From contig CACYFF010000004.1 in assembly GCA_902773665.1 (NCBI GenBank), forward strand, positions 50,146-114,145: a stretch of 64,000 nucleotides of DNA, read 5' to 3'. Made by a program: the position numbers and the translations under genes. This document shows, in pieces, positions 32,519 to 41,072 of the stretch; the stretch's first letter is position 1, and every line of letters begins with the position of its first letter. The notes below the pieces were generated by a model. That model ran no database searches and was not told where the DNA came from. It worked only from the letters and a program-made list of their open reading frames with translations. This DNA is from an uncultured Eubacteriales bacterium (GTDB taxonomy: Bacteria > Bacillota > Clostridia > Peptostreptococcales > Anaerovoracaceae).

Positions 32519-34078
32519 ATGACAAGCAAACTGAATTTGGACCAAAACGTCATCGCGAGCGCAAGAAACCATGCTAAGAACATCGCAGAAAGCATGCAGG
32601 AGTTCATCAACGCGCACACTACCGTCTCTACCGAAAGAACCGTTCTGAGACTTCTGGGCGTAGACGGCGTGGACGACGTCGAAAGACCTCTTCCCAATGT
32701 TCTTGTAGACGCGATCAAGGACGGCGGCGGTCTTCCGAAGGGCATTGCCTACTGGATGGGCAACGCGATCATCAAAACGGGCAAGACGCCCCAGGAAATT
32801 GCTGAGGCAGTTTCTCTGGGTCAACTGGACATCATGCAGCTCGAACCCGTTTCCATGGAAGAGGCCCGCAAGGCCATCGAGCCGTACGTAGAAGAAGCTC
32901 TTGCGAAGATCCGCAAGCAGACGGCTAAGAGAGAAGAATACCTGGCGACGATCGGCGAAGGAAAGAAGCCGTATCTGTACGTCATCGTTGCGACCGGCAA
33001 CATCTACGAAGACGTCAACCAGGCAGAAGCTGCAGCCCGCCAGGGTGCAGATATCATCGCCGTTATCAGAACGACTGCACAGTCCCTGCTGGACTACGTT
33101 CCCTACGGCGCCACCACCGAAGGTTTCGGCGGTACCTATGCAACGCAGGAAAACTTCCGCATCATGAGAGAGAGACTGGACAGAGTCGGCGAAGACATCG
33201 GCAGATACATCCGCCTGTGCAACTACTCCTCCGGTCTGTGCATGCCCGAGATCGCAGCCATGGGTGCTCTGGAACGTCTGGACGTCATGCTCAACGACGC
33301 CCTGTACGGCATTCTGTTCCGCGACATCAACATGCAGAGAACCATTGTAGACCAGTTCTTCTCCAGAGTCATCATCGGCTACTGCGGCATTATCTTCAAC
33401 TCCGGCGAAGATAACTACCTGACGACCGACGACGCGATCGAAGCGGCGCACACCGTTCTGGCTTCCCAGATGATCAACGAACAGTTCGCTGTTCTGGCCA
33501 ACATCCAGGAATGGCAGATGGGTCTGGGCCACGCATTCGAAATGGATCCCATGACCGAAGACGGCTTCCTGCTGGAGCTGTCCCAGGCGCAGATGGCAAG
33601 AGAGATCTTCCCCAACGCTTCCCTGAAGTACATGCCTCCCACGAAGTTCATGACCGGCAACATCTTCCGCGGCCATATCCAGGATGCTCTGTTCAACCTG
33701 GTCTCCGTCTGGACGGGTCAGTCCCTGCAGCTGCTGGGCATGCTCACCGAAGCCATTCACACCCCGTTCCTCCAGGACCGTATGCTGTCCATCGAGAACG
33801 CCAAGTACGTATTCAATAACGCACGCCACCTGGGCGACGAGATCGAATATAAGAAAGACGGCATCATCCAGAAGAGAGCCCAGAAGGTTCTGCACGACGC
33901 AAACGAGCTGCTGGCTCAGATCGAAAAGGACGGCCTGTTCCCGACCATCGAGGCAGGTAAATTCGCCGCAGTCAAGAGACCGTTCGACGGCGGCAAGGGT
34001 CTGGAAGGCGTAGCCACGAAGGACAACGATTTCTACTTCAATCCGTTTATCGAAAAGATGCTGGGAGGTGCCAAGTAA
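32519..34078 (+). CDS. kamD: Lysine 5,6-aminomutase alpha subunit
   Basis: 519-residue catalytic subunit of the adenosylcobalamin- and PLP-dependent mutase that turns beta-lysine into 3,5-diaminohexanoate. The alpha-subunit TIM barrel is recognisable throughout (VIRTTAQSLLDYVPYGATTE, RDINMQRTIVDQFFSRVIIG, FRGHIQDALFNLV). GAAGGAGAATAAGG lies upstream. The last base of its stop overlaps the kamE ATG. The codon style is again that of high expression. Confidence 0.96.
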   Translation: MTSKLNLDQNVIASARNHAKNIAESMQEFINAHTTVSTERTVLRLLGVDGVDDVERPLPNVLVDAIKDGGGLPKGIAYWMGNAIIKTGKTPQEIAEAVSLGQLDIMQLEPVSMEEARKAIEPYVEEALAKIRKQTAKREEYLATIGEGKKPYLYVIVATGNIYEDVNQAEAAARQGADIIAVIRTTAQSLLDYVPYGATTEGFGGTYATQENFRIMRERLDRVGEDIGRYIRLCNYSSGLCMPEIAAMGALERLDVMLNDALYGILFRDINMQRTIVDQFFSRVIIGYCGIIFNSGEDNYLTTDDAIEAAHTVLASQMINEQFAVLANIQEWQMGLGHAFEMDPMTEDGFLLELSQAQMAREIFPNASLKYMPPTKFMTGNIFRGHIQDALFNLVSVWTGQSLQLLGMLTEAIHTPFLQDRMLSIENAKYVFNNARHLGDEIEYKKDGIIQKRAQKVLHDANELLAQIEKDGLFPTIEAGKFAAVKRPFDGGKGLEGVATKDNDFYFNPFIEKMLGGAK

Positions 34079-34857
34079 TGAGTAACTTCACGACTGCTAC
34101 AAGCACCGTCGATCTTACCAAGATCAAGCCTTACGGCGATACCTACAACGACGGGAAAGTTCAGATGAGCTTTACCCTGCCCGTACCCGACGGCGAAGAA
34201 GCGCAGGAAGCTGCCCGCCAGTACGCGAAGCTGATGGGCATGGACGAACCCTCCGTGACCCACCACAGCGACCTGGGCATCGGCTACACCTTCTTCGTAG
34301 TCTACGGCCCCGTTCACCACACGGTGGACTACACCAAGATCCGCGTTACGAAGGTAGAATCCCACGTATTCGACCGCGTAGAATGCGGTGAATGGATCGC
34401 GAAGAACATCGGCCGCACCATCACCATGGTCGGTGCATCCACCGGTTCCGACGCCCACACCGTAGGCATCGACGCGATCATGAACATGAAGGGCTTCCAC
34501 GGCCACTTCGGTCTGGAGCGCTTTAAGAACGTCAACGCCATCAACATGGGTTCCCAGGTCCCCAACGAAGAGCTGATCGCAAAGGCCATCGAGGTCAACG
34601 CCGACGCCATCCTCGTTTCCCAGACCGTAACTCAGAAGGACGTTCACATCAAGAACCTCACCAACATGGTAGAGCTGTGCGAAGCGGAAGGTATCCGCGA
34701 CCACATGCTGCTGCTGTGCGGCGGTCCCCGTATTTCCCACGAGCTGGCGCAGGAGCTGGGCTTCGACGCCGGTTTCGGTCCCGAGACCTATGCAGAACAC
34801 GTTTGCTCCTACGTCATGCAGGAGATCGTCGCCCGTGGATGGGTCAACAAAAAGTAA
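34078..34857 (+). CDS. kamE: Lysine 5,6-aminomutase beta subunit (B12-binding)
   Basis: 259 residues. The cobalamin motif is DAHTVG (Asp125, His127 as cobalt ligand). Lys138 (NMKGFHGHFG) lies 11 residues later, the spacing of the PLP-binding lysine in the clostridial enzyme. A Rossmann-like B12 domain follows with NMGSQVPNEEL and LLCGGPRIS. AAGGAGG-like GGGAGGTG lies upstream. It is the obligate partner of kamD. Confidence 0.96.
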   Translation: MSNFTTATSTVDLTKIKPYGDTYNDGKVQMSFTLPVPDGEEAQEAARQYAKLMGMDEPSVTHHSDLGIGYTFFVVYGPVHHTVDYTKIRVTKVESHVFDRVECGEWIAKNIGRTITMVGASTGSDAHTVGIDAIMNMKGFHGHFGLERFKNVNAINMGSQVPNEELIAKAIEVNADAILVSQTVTQKDVHIKNLTNMVELCEAEGIRDHMLLLCGGPRISHELAQELGFDAGFGPETYAEHVCSYVMQEIVARGWVNKK

Positions 34858-34952
34858 CATTCGGTATAAATTTTCTGCAGCGGCGGTCCTTTCGGCACGG
34901 CTCAGGGACCGTCGACTTCAGAAGCATCTTATATAGTTAAAGGGAGATTTTT

Positions 34953-35663
34953 ATGAAAAACAAAATGGTAACAGCTGCTGAGGCTGTATCTGCCATCAAA
35001 GACGGCGACATGATCGCAGTCGGCGGATTCCTTGGCACCGGTTCCCCCGAGATCCTGATGGATGCACTCGTAGCACAGGGAACCAAGCACCTGACCGTTA
35101 TCGCCAATGACGGTGGCCTGAACGAAGAAAACGCTCCGACCAACGGCAAGCTCAAGGGCATCGGCAAGCTCCTGGCTAACCACCAGATCGACCACCTGAT
35201 CGCTTCCCACATCGGCGTTAACCCCGAGATCAACAGACAGATCGCAGCAGGCACCCTGACTTACGAACTGTTCCCGCAGGGATCTCTGGCTGAAAAGCTG
35301 AGAGCTGCCGGCGCAGGCCTGGGCGGCGTTCTGACCCCGGTAGGCCTTGGTACTCCTATGGAAAAGGACTGGCAGGGCAACGCTAAGGAGATCATCGAGA
35401 TCGACGGCGTTCGCTATCTGCTGGAGAAGCCCCTCCGTCCGAAGTTCGCTCTCGTAAGAGCAGACTACTGCGACAAGTATGGTAACTTCACCATGCTGAG
35501 GGCTACCAAGAACTTCAACCACGTAATGGCTATGGCTGCTGAGCACACCCTGCTGGCATCCGAAAAGGTATACGAGATCGGCGAAAAGGATCCTGATGAA
35601 TATCAGTTCTCCGGCGTATACGTAGAAAAGATCGTAGAAGGAGAAAAACCATGGGAGATTTAA
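34953..35663 (+). CDS. atoD: Acetoacetate/butyrate CoA-transferase alpha subunit
   Basis: 236 residues of the family I CoA-transferase alpha chain: KDGDMIAVGGFLGTGSPEI at the start, then ASHIGVNPEINRQI and LFPQGSLAEKLRAAGAG, with FALVRADYCDKYGN near the end. In lysine fermentation this enzyme moves CoA between butyryl- or acetyl-CoA and acetoacetate. It overlaps the beta subunit gene by 13 bases, consistent with coupled equimolar translation. The preceding 95-base gap holds a GC hairpin (34881-34916) without a T-run. Confidence 0.92.
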   Translation: MKNKMVTAAEAVSAIKDGDMIAVGGFLGTGSPEILMDALVAQGTKHLTVIANDGGLNEENAPTNGKLKGIGKLLANHQIDHLIASHIGVNPEINRQIAAGTLTYELFPQGSLAEKLRAAGAGLGGVLTPVGLGTPMEKDWQGNAKEIIEIDGVRYLLEKPLRPKFALVRADYCDKYGNFTMLRATKNFNHVMAMAAEHTLLASEKVYEIGEKDPDEYQFSGVYVEKIVEGEKPWEI

Positions 35664-36307
35664 AAGCTAGAATCGCCAAGAGAGCGGCGCAGGAATTCCA
35701 TGACGGCGACGTCGTCAACCTCGGCATTGGTCTTCCGACCATGTGCACCAGCTACCTTCCCGAAGGCGTAGACATTTGCCTGCAGTCCGAGAACGGTTTC
35801 ACCGGTCTTTCCGGCAAGGCCGAACCGGGCAAGGAAGACTACAGAGTTATCGACAGCGGCGGGAACTGGGTAACCTACACTCCGTACGCTAACTTCTTCG
35901 GTTCCGAAGAATCCTTCTCCATCATCCGCGGCGGCCACGTAGACGCAACCGTTCTGGGCGCTATGCAGGTAGACGAAGAAGGCAACCTGGCCAACTGGAT
36001 CATCCCGGGCAAGGCTGTTGCAGGTATGGGCGGCGCTATGGACCTGGTCTGCGGCGCTAAGAAGGTTATCATCGCGATGACCCACACCCAGAAGGGCAAC
36101 TACAAGATCATGAAGAAGTGCACGCTGCCCCTCACCGCAGAAAAGGTAGTCGATGAGATCATCACCGAAATGGGCGTTATGAAGTACATCGACGGCAAGC
36201 TCACCCTGACCGAAAGATACGAAGACTATTCCCTCGAACAGATCAAGGAAGCGACCGAAGCGGAATTCGCAGTTGCAGAAGACCTGAAGGTCCTGGCAGC
36301 AGAATAA
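35651..36307 (+). CDS. atoA: Acetoacetate/butyrate CoA-transferase beta subunit
   Basis: 218 residues. The catalytic glutamate that forms the CoA thioester intermediate is Glu47 in LQSENGFTG. The glycine-rich [10 protein letters not shown] and [20 protein letters not shown] segments are diagnostic. AGAAGGAGAAAAACC before the ATG serves as ribosome binding site inside the alpha gene. Last gene of the lysine locus; a terminator follows. Confidence 0.93.
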   Translation: MGDLKARIAKRAAQEFHDGDVVNLGIGLPTMCTSYLPEGVDICLQSENGFTGLSGKAEPGKEDYRVIDSGGNWVTYTPYANFFGSEESFSIIRGGHVDATVLGAMQVDEEGNLANWIIPGKAVAGMGGAMDLVCGAKKVIIAMTHTQKGNYKIMKKCTLPLTAEKVVDEIITEMGVMKYIDGKLTLTERYEDYSLEQIKEATEAEFAVAEDLKVLAAE

Positions 36308-36326
36308 TTCCCTTTCACAAGGATGC

Positions 36327-36356
36327 AAGAGAGAGTGCCCCGCACTCTCTCTTTTG
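36327..36356 (+). terminator. Intrinsic terminator after atoA
   Basis: AAGAGAGAGTG-CCCCG-CACTCTCTCTTTT; closes the lysine fermentation operon. Confidence 0.9.
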
Positions 36357-36359
36357 TTA

Positions 36360-36365
36360 TATAAT
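36360..36365 (+). promoter_or_regulatory. -10 element of the racemase-peptidase operon
   Basis: A perfect TATAAT lies directly behind the terminator. No clear -35 is seen because the region is the terminator stem. The expected start is near 36372. Confidence 0.45.
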
Positions 36366-36407
36366 GGGGGTGACCCTTAACACTTTTTGAACCGAAAAGA
36401 GCACTTT

Positions 36408-37115
36408 ATGAAAGAATATCTCGGCATCCTGGGGGGCATGGGCCCCATGGCCAGCGCGTTGTTCTACAAGATGATCACGGAAAAGACCGTTGCTGAAAAG
36501 GACCAGGACCACATCAACATTGTTCTGCTTTCCGACGCCCAAACGCCGGACCGCACGGCTGCCATCCTGTCGGACGATTTCGCCAAATGGCAGGCGGCCT
36601 GGGACAGCCTGCACGAGGACTGCCTTACGCTGCAGAACCTGGGCTGCAAGGCCATCTGCACCACCTGCAACACAGCCCACTACTACCTGCACCAGTTCGA
36701 CGATCTGAAGATCCCCATCATCTCCATGATCCGGGAGACCGCGAAGGAGATGGGGCGCCTGCACAAGGGCGAAAAGGTGGCCGTTCTGGCGACGGACGGC
36801 ACCATCCAGACAGGCCTGTACCAAAAAGAGCTGGAGAAGTGCGGCGTCGAGCCCTATATCTGCACACCGGAGAGCCAGAAACTCGTAATGCACCTGATCT
36901 ACGACTGCATCAAGGCCGGTCTTCCCGCAGATAAAGAGGCTCTGGCCGCAGTCGATGCAGAGGTGAAGGCCGCCGGCTGCAAAGGCGCGCTGCTGGCCTG
37001 CACCGAGCTGTCCGTCATCAAAGCCGACGAGCACTTAGACGATTTCTATACCGACCCCATGGAAGTGATGGCGGAGAGAGCCATCGAGTTTATGGGAAAG
37101 CAAGTGAAAAAATAG
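36408..37115 (+). CDS. Aspartate/glutamate racemase family protein
   Basis: 235-residue cofactor-independent racemase. The N-terminal signature LGILGGMGPMAS and the two catalytic cysteines, Cys87 (CTTCNTAHY) and Cys198 (LLACTELS), fit the aspartate racemase/RacX group. The frame extends to a TTG at 36387, but the ATG at 36408 with AAAAGAG upstream starts at the conserved N-terminus. It precedes a peptidase gene by 9 bases. The pair could handle peptides or D-amino acids. Confidence 0.85.
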   Translation: MKEYLGILGGMGPMASALFYKMITEKTVAEKDQDHINIVLLSDAQTPDRTAAILSDDFAKWQAAWDSLHEDCLTLQNLGCKAICTTCNTAHYYLHQFDDLKIPIISMIRETAKEMGRLHKGEKVAVLATDGTIQTGLYQKELEKCGVEPYICTPESQKLVMHLIYDCIKAGLPADKEALAAVDAEVKAAGCKGALLACTELSVIKADEHLDDFYTDPMEVMAERAIEFMGKQVKK

Positions 37116-37124
37116 GAGGAAACT

Positions 37125-38177
37125 ATGGGACTGGAAAAAGACTGCAAACTTGATCTGCACGGAAAATTCGAAAAGGGACCTAAAAATCTCATCACCGACG
37201 TGGCCGGCGTAAAGGTCGCCCACGTGACCCTGCAGAGCGAAGACCATAACGTAAATACCGGGGTCACCGCGATCTTGCCCCACGAAGGCAACGTGTTCCG
37301 GGAAAAGCTGTTCGCCGCGGCATCCGTCATCAACGGCTTCGGCAAGAGCGTCGGCCTCGTGCAGATGGACGAGCTGGGCACCCTGGAATCCCCGATCCTG
37401 ATGACGAACACCCTGTCCGTGGGCACAGCGCTTACGGCGGCGGTCAAGTACATGCTGGACAAGAACCCCGAGATCGGCGTGCAGACCGGCACGGTGAACT
37501 GCGTCGTAACGGAGTGCAACGACGGTGAGATCAACGATATCCGCGGCCTGCACGTAACGGAGGCAGACGTTCTGGAAGCCCTGAAGAAGGCCGAAGAATC
37601 CGATGGCACCTTCGAGGAAGGCGCCGTAGGATCCGGCACCGGCATGGAGATGATGGGACTCAAGGGCGGCATCGGCTCCGCCAGCCGCGTGCTGACGATC
37701 GGCGGCCGCAAGTTCACCATCGGCGCGCTGTGCATGACCAACTACGGCAACGACGACGGCCTCGTGATTGGCGGCGACTACATCGGACGGCGCATCAACG
37801 AGGAGCGGCACAAGGAAGACAAGGGGAGCTGCATCATCGTCATCGCAACGGACATCCCCCTGATGGACAGACAGCTCAAGAGAGTGGCCAATCGTGCGGC
37901 TCACGCCCTGGCCCGCACCGGTTCCTATTCCGGCAACGGCTCCGGCGACATCGCCATCGCCTTCTCCACGGCCAACAAAGTCGAGCACTTTAACGAAACG
38001 CCTTTCAAGACCTACGAATTCCTCTATGACGACAACATCTCTCCGGTGTTCGAGGCGTCCGTGGAGTGTGTGGAAGAGGCCCTCATCAGCTCCATCTACC
38101 ACGCCAAGCACACGCTGGGTGTCCGGGGCAGAGACGAGAAGTGCCTGCAGGAGTTCCTGCATCTGTACAGAGGGTAA
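37125..38177 (+). CDS. P1/DmpA-family aminopeptidase (Ntn hydrolase)
   Basis: 350 residues of the DmpA/L-aminopeptidase-D-esterase family, synthesised as an inactive precursor and cut before the nucleophilic serine. The likely cut is Gly234-Ser235 in EDKGSCIIVIATDIP. Other family motifs: NTGVTAILPHEGN, VGSGTGMEMMGLKGGIGSAS, and GSYSGNGSGDIAIAFSTAN. It has no signal peptide, so it should act in the cytosol on small peptides. AGGAGG precedes the ATG. Confidence 0.87.
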   Translation: MGLEKDCKLDLHGKFEKGPKNLITDVAGVKVAHVTLQSEDHNVNTGVTAILPHEGNVFREKLFAAASVINGFGKSVGLVQMDELGTLESPILMTNTLSVGTALTAAVKYMLDKNPEIGVQTGTVNCVVTECNDGEINDIRGLHVTEADVLEALKKAEESDGTFEEGAVGSGTGMEMMGLKGGIGSASRVLTIGGRKFTIGALCMTNYGNDDGLVIGGDYIGRRINEERHKEDKGSCIIVIATDIPLMDRQLKRVANRAAHALARTGSYSGNGSGDIAIAFSTANKVEHFNETPFKTYEFLYDDNISPVFEASVECVEEALISSIYHAKHTLGVRGRDEKCLQEFLHLYRG

Positions 38178-38195
38178 GATACGGGGGTGACCATT

Positions 38196-39887
38196 ATGAA
38201 AAAATCACGGATTGCGTTTTGCCTCGTCCTGGCCCTGCTTTTAGGGCTTTCCGCTTGCACAAGCGCAGGCCCGGGCCAGATCATGGACGGCGACGGCATG
38301 GTCTGGTACGGCGTGCAGGGCAACCTGCTGAAGCTAGAGGCGGATGCGTTCTACGACGGCACCCTGGAAGGCCTGGAGATCGTGCAGGATGGAGAGATGA
38401 AGGCCCTGGCCCTGGCGGACGGCGTCAGCGAAGGCACCTTTACCTCCCACGAGTACGAAGCGGTCGATTTTACCCAGATGGTGGCCAGCTGGAACGCGCA
38501 GATCCCCCGGGGGACCAGCGTGGAGATCTGGGCCAGAGCCCAGCTGGACGGGCCGGACGGCGAATGGACGGACTGGCTGACCTGGGGAAAGTTTACCCCC
38601 TACGAACGGCGGGGCAGCGTAAAAGATAAGAAGTGCGACACGGCCTATATGGACGTGGACACCTTTATCCTCAAGGATCAGAAGACGGCTTGGAAGGTCC
38701 AGGTGAAGGCGGTGCTGCGCAGGTCGGAAGAGATCCAGACCGGAAATTCGATCCAGGTGGTCGATCCGGCGGCGACCCCGCTGCTGCGCAGGGTCACCAT
38801 GACCTTTGCCGGCGGCGACATGCGCGCGGCCTACGCGGAGGAACCTGTAGAGACGCTGCCCGACAAAGTCCTTTGCCCGGCGCCGGCCATCTCCCAGGGC
38901 ATCCGCTACGGCTCCATCGCGGACAGCATCTGCAGTCCCACCACCATGACGGTGATGCTGCTCTCCCGGGAGACCGACCCGGATCTTGCCCGCTATTCCG
39001 TGCTGCTGCCGGAGATGTACGCGATGCTCACGAAGGACGACGCCGAGGACATGTTCGGCAACTGGTCCTTTACCGTGTCCGGTGCCGGTCTGTACGGCTA
39101 CGAAGCCTACTGCCAGTTCGGCAGCGAGGAGATCCTGATGCAGGAGCTGGCGCAGGGCCGCACCTGCGGCATCAACGTAACGTATTCCAACCGGAAGAAC
39201 GACAGCTGCCCCTACCTGGAGGGCTGCGCGGGCAGCACGAACGGCCACCTGATCGCCATCATCGGCTACGAGTACGAGGATGGCGTGCGCGATGAAGACC
39301 ACCTGTACTTCTACAGCAGCGACTCCTACTCGGACAGCGACGATACCAGCTACCGGCGCTACAAGTGGACGGAGCTGTCGAAGTGCTGGCCGAAGCGCAT
39401 GGTCTACATTATCCCGTCCCTGGAACGGGAGGTGACCCCGGCGCACAGCCCGATGCTGCACTTCGGCGGACAGTTGGATGCGCTCGGAAACAACGAGTAT
39501 CAGCTGCTGGGCGGCCTTGGCGCGGACGGCAAGTTCGAGCCCGTCGATCCCTACGATTTCGAGCGCGACGCCGGCTTTATCTGCTGGTGTGTGGACGGCG
39601 TCTGCACGGATAACACGGGCGGCGGCACAGAGACCGAAAGTTCCATCGTCTACGAAAAGCCCATGCAGGTCTACGCCAACAACACCTTCAGCTATACGAA
39701 GATGATGGCGGGCGGCAAGATCAAGCTGGACCTGGCGGGCATCTCCCAGCGGGCGGCAGAAAAGCTCGGCGTTGACCCGGACGATGTCTGGATCAGCGTC
39801 TACGCCATCAGCCCCTACGGGTATTGCTACAGCGCGGGTGCGAAGGGCACGGAACCCATTCCGACCTACGTTCCCGGCGGGAATTAA
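38196..39887 (+). CDS. Secreted lipoprotein with C39-like cysteine peptidase domain
   Basis: 563 residues. A lipoprotein signal (hydrophobic stretch then GLSAC, Cys21) targets it to the outer face of the membrane. The first 200 residues look beta-rich. The central domain is of the peptidase C39_2 type, with Cys246 in DSICSPTTMTVML and His351 in GSTNGHLIAIIGYEYED. The C-terminus has no known domain. GGGGGTG upstream fits the ATG at 38196; an in-frame GTG at 38187 lies inside that site. It opens the surface locus, which also has sortase and SLH genes. The substrate is unknown. Confidence 0.78.
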   Translation: MKKSRIAFCLVLALLLGLSACTSAGPGQIMDGDGMVWYGVQGNLLKLEADAFYDGTLEGLEIVQDGEMKALALADGVSEGTFTSHEYEAVDFTQMVASWNAQIPRGTSVEIWARAQLDGPDGEWTDWLTWGKFTPYERRGSVKDKKCDTAYMDVDTFILKDQKTAWKVQVKAVLRRSEEIQTGNSIQVVDPAATPLLRRVTMTFAGGDMRAAYAEEPVETLPDKVLCPAPAISQGIRYGSIADSICSPTTMTVMLLSRETDPDLARYSVLLPEMYAMLTKDDAEDMFGNWSFTVSGAGLYGYEAYCQFGSEEILMQELAQGRTCGINVTYSNRKNDSCPYLEGCAGSTNGHLIAIIGYEYEDGVRDEDHLYFYSSDSYSDSDDTSYRRYKWTELSKCWPKRMVYIIPSLEREVTPAHSPMLHFGGQLDALGNNEYQLLGGLGADGKFEPVDPYDFERDAGFICWCVDGVCTDNTGGGTETESSIVYEKPMQVYANNTFSYTKMMAGGKIKLDLAGISQRAAEKLGVDPDDVWISVYAISPYGYCYSAGAKGTEPIPTYVPGGN

Positions 39888-39893
39888 ACAAGG

Positions 39894-40187
39894 ATGAAAT
39901 ATGTTGCGATCGCCCTGGCGGCATGGAACCTAGTCGTGTTCTGCGTCTACGGGCTGGATAAATACAAAGCGAAAAAAGACAAGTGGCGCATCCCGGAAAA
40001 GACGCTGCTCCTGCTGGCCTTTTTCTTCGGCGGGCTGGGCGCATTTCTTGGGATGCGGGTGTTCCACCACAAGACGAAACATCGCCTATTTACGATCGGC
40101 GTGCCGGTCTGCCTGCTCCTGAACATCGCGGCGCTGTATGTGCTGCTGTTCTGGCACGGCGGGGCGGGTGCGATGTGGAAGCAATAG
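39894..40187 (+). CDS. DUF1294 membrane protein
   Basis: 97-residue protein with three hydrophobic helices (about 3-20, 37-55, 67-86). The conserved family wording YGLDKYKAKKDKWRIPEKTLL and GGLGAFLGMRVFHHKTKH is present. DUF1294 proteins have no established function. It starts 6 bases after the lipoprotein gene and is presumably in the same operon. Confidence 0.85.
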   Translation: MKYVAIALAAWNLVVFCVYGLDKYKAKKDKWRIPEKTLLLLAFFFGGLGAFLGMRVFHHKTKHRLFTIGVPVCLLLNIAALYVLLFWHGGAGAMWKQ

Positions 40188-40261
40188 GGACGGAACATTT
40201 TCTCCCGCCCGGACGTCTAAATGATATATAATAAATTGATAGTTCAAAGGGGGAAATACTT

Positions 40262-41065
40262 ATGAACAAAACCGTCCGGCGCATTTTGCTGATCATCTTA
40301 ATAGGGATCTTCTGCTTTTCCACCGGCAAGGTGGTGTACAACAAGCTGCAGGACGCCAGAGAACAGAAGGCGAGCCAGGAGTTGGCCGCGCTGGTGCATG
40401 AGATCGAGGCGGAAGACGAGGCGGAGGATGAAGGGGTCATCGACCACGGCCTGCCTACGCACTATGCCCCCTCCGGCCGCTTAAAGCAGTACGACAAGCT
40501 GTACGAGCAGAACAACGACCTGGCGGGTTGGATCCGCATCCCGGACAGCGCCATCGACTATCCGGTGATGTACACGCCCTACAACATCGAAAAGTATCTG
40601 CGCAAGAACTTCTCGCAGAACTACGCGCTCAGCGGCGAACCGTTTTTCGGCGAAGGCTGGGATCCGGAGGGCAACTTCGGCATCATCTACGGCCATCACA
40701 TGGAAGACGGCACCAAGTGCGCCGACTGGATGTTCTACGCGGATGAGGAATACAAAAACAGCCACCCCATCGTGTATTTCGACACGCTGACGGAGCGGCG
40801 GCAGTACGAAGTGGTGGCGGCATTCTACACCAAGATCCCGTATGTGAGCGACACCACGACGTTCCGCTATTTCCAATATACGGGCCTCCCCGACGAGGAG
40901 ACGTTTAATTATTACGTGAGCCAGTGCAAGAAGGCATCCCAGTACGACACCGGCGTGGAACCCGTTTGGGGCGACCGCCTGCTGGTTCTGTCCACCTGTT
41001 CCTTCCACGTGAAAAACGGCAGATTCGTCATTCTGCTACGGCAGATCACCGAAAACGATCAGTAA
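40262..41065 (+). CDS. Class B sortase
   Basis: 267-residue membrane-anchored transpeptidase that attaches surface proteins to the cell wall. N-terminal TM helix about 7-26. The catalytic triad is visible: His145 (YGHHM), Cys246 (LSTCSFH) and Arg254 (NGRFVI). The family landmarks DYPVMYTP, FFGEGWDPEGNFGIIYGHH and YEVVAAFYTK are present. A plausible promoter (TATAAT-like, 40224-40235) and GGGGGA site precede it. No LPxTG- or NPxTG-like substrate is obvious among its neighbours. Confidence 0.93.
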   Translation: MNKTVRRILLIILIGIFCFSTGKVVYNKLQDAREQKASQELAALVHEIEAEDEAEDEGVIDHGLPTHYAPSGRLKQYDKLYEQNNDLAGWIRIPDSAIDYPVMYTPYNIEKYLRKNFSQNYALSGEPFFGEGWDPEGNFGIIYGHHMEDGTKCADWMFYADEEYKNSHPIVYFDTLTERRQYEVVAAFYTKIPYVSDTTTFRYFQYTGLPDEETFNYYVSQCKKASQYDTGVEPVWGDRLLVLSTCSFHVKNGRFVILLRQITENDQ

Positions 41066-41072
41066 AAGTCCT

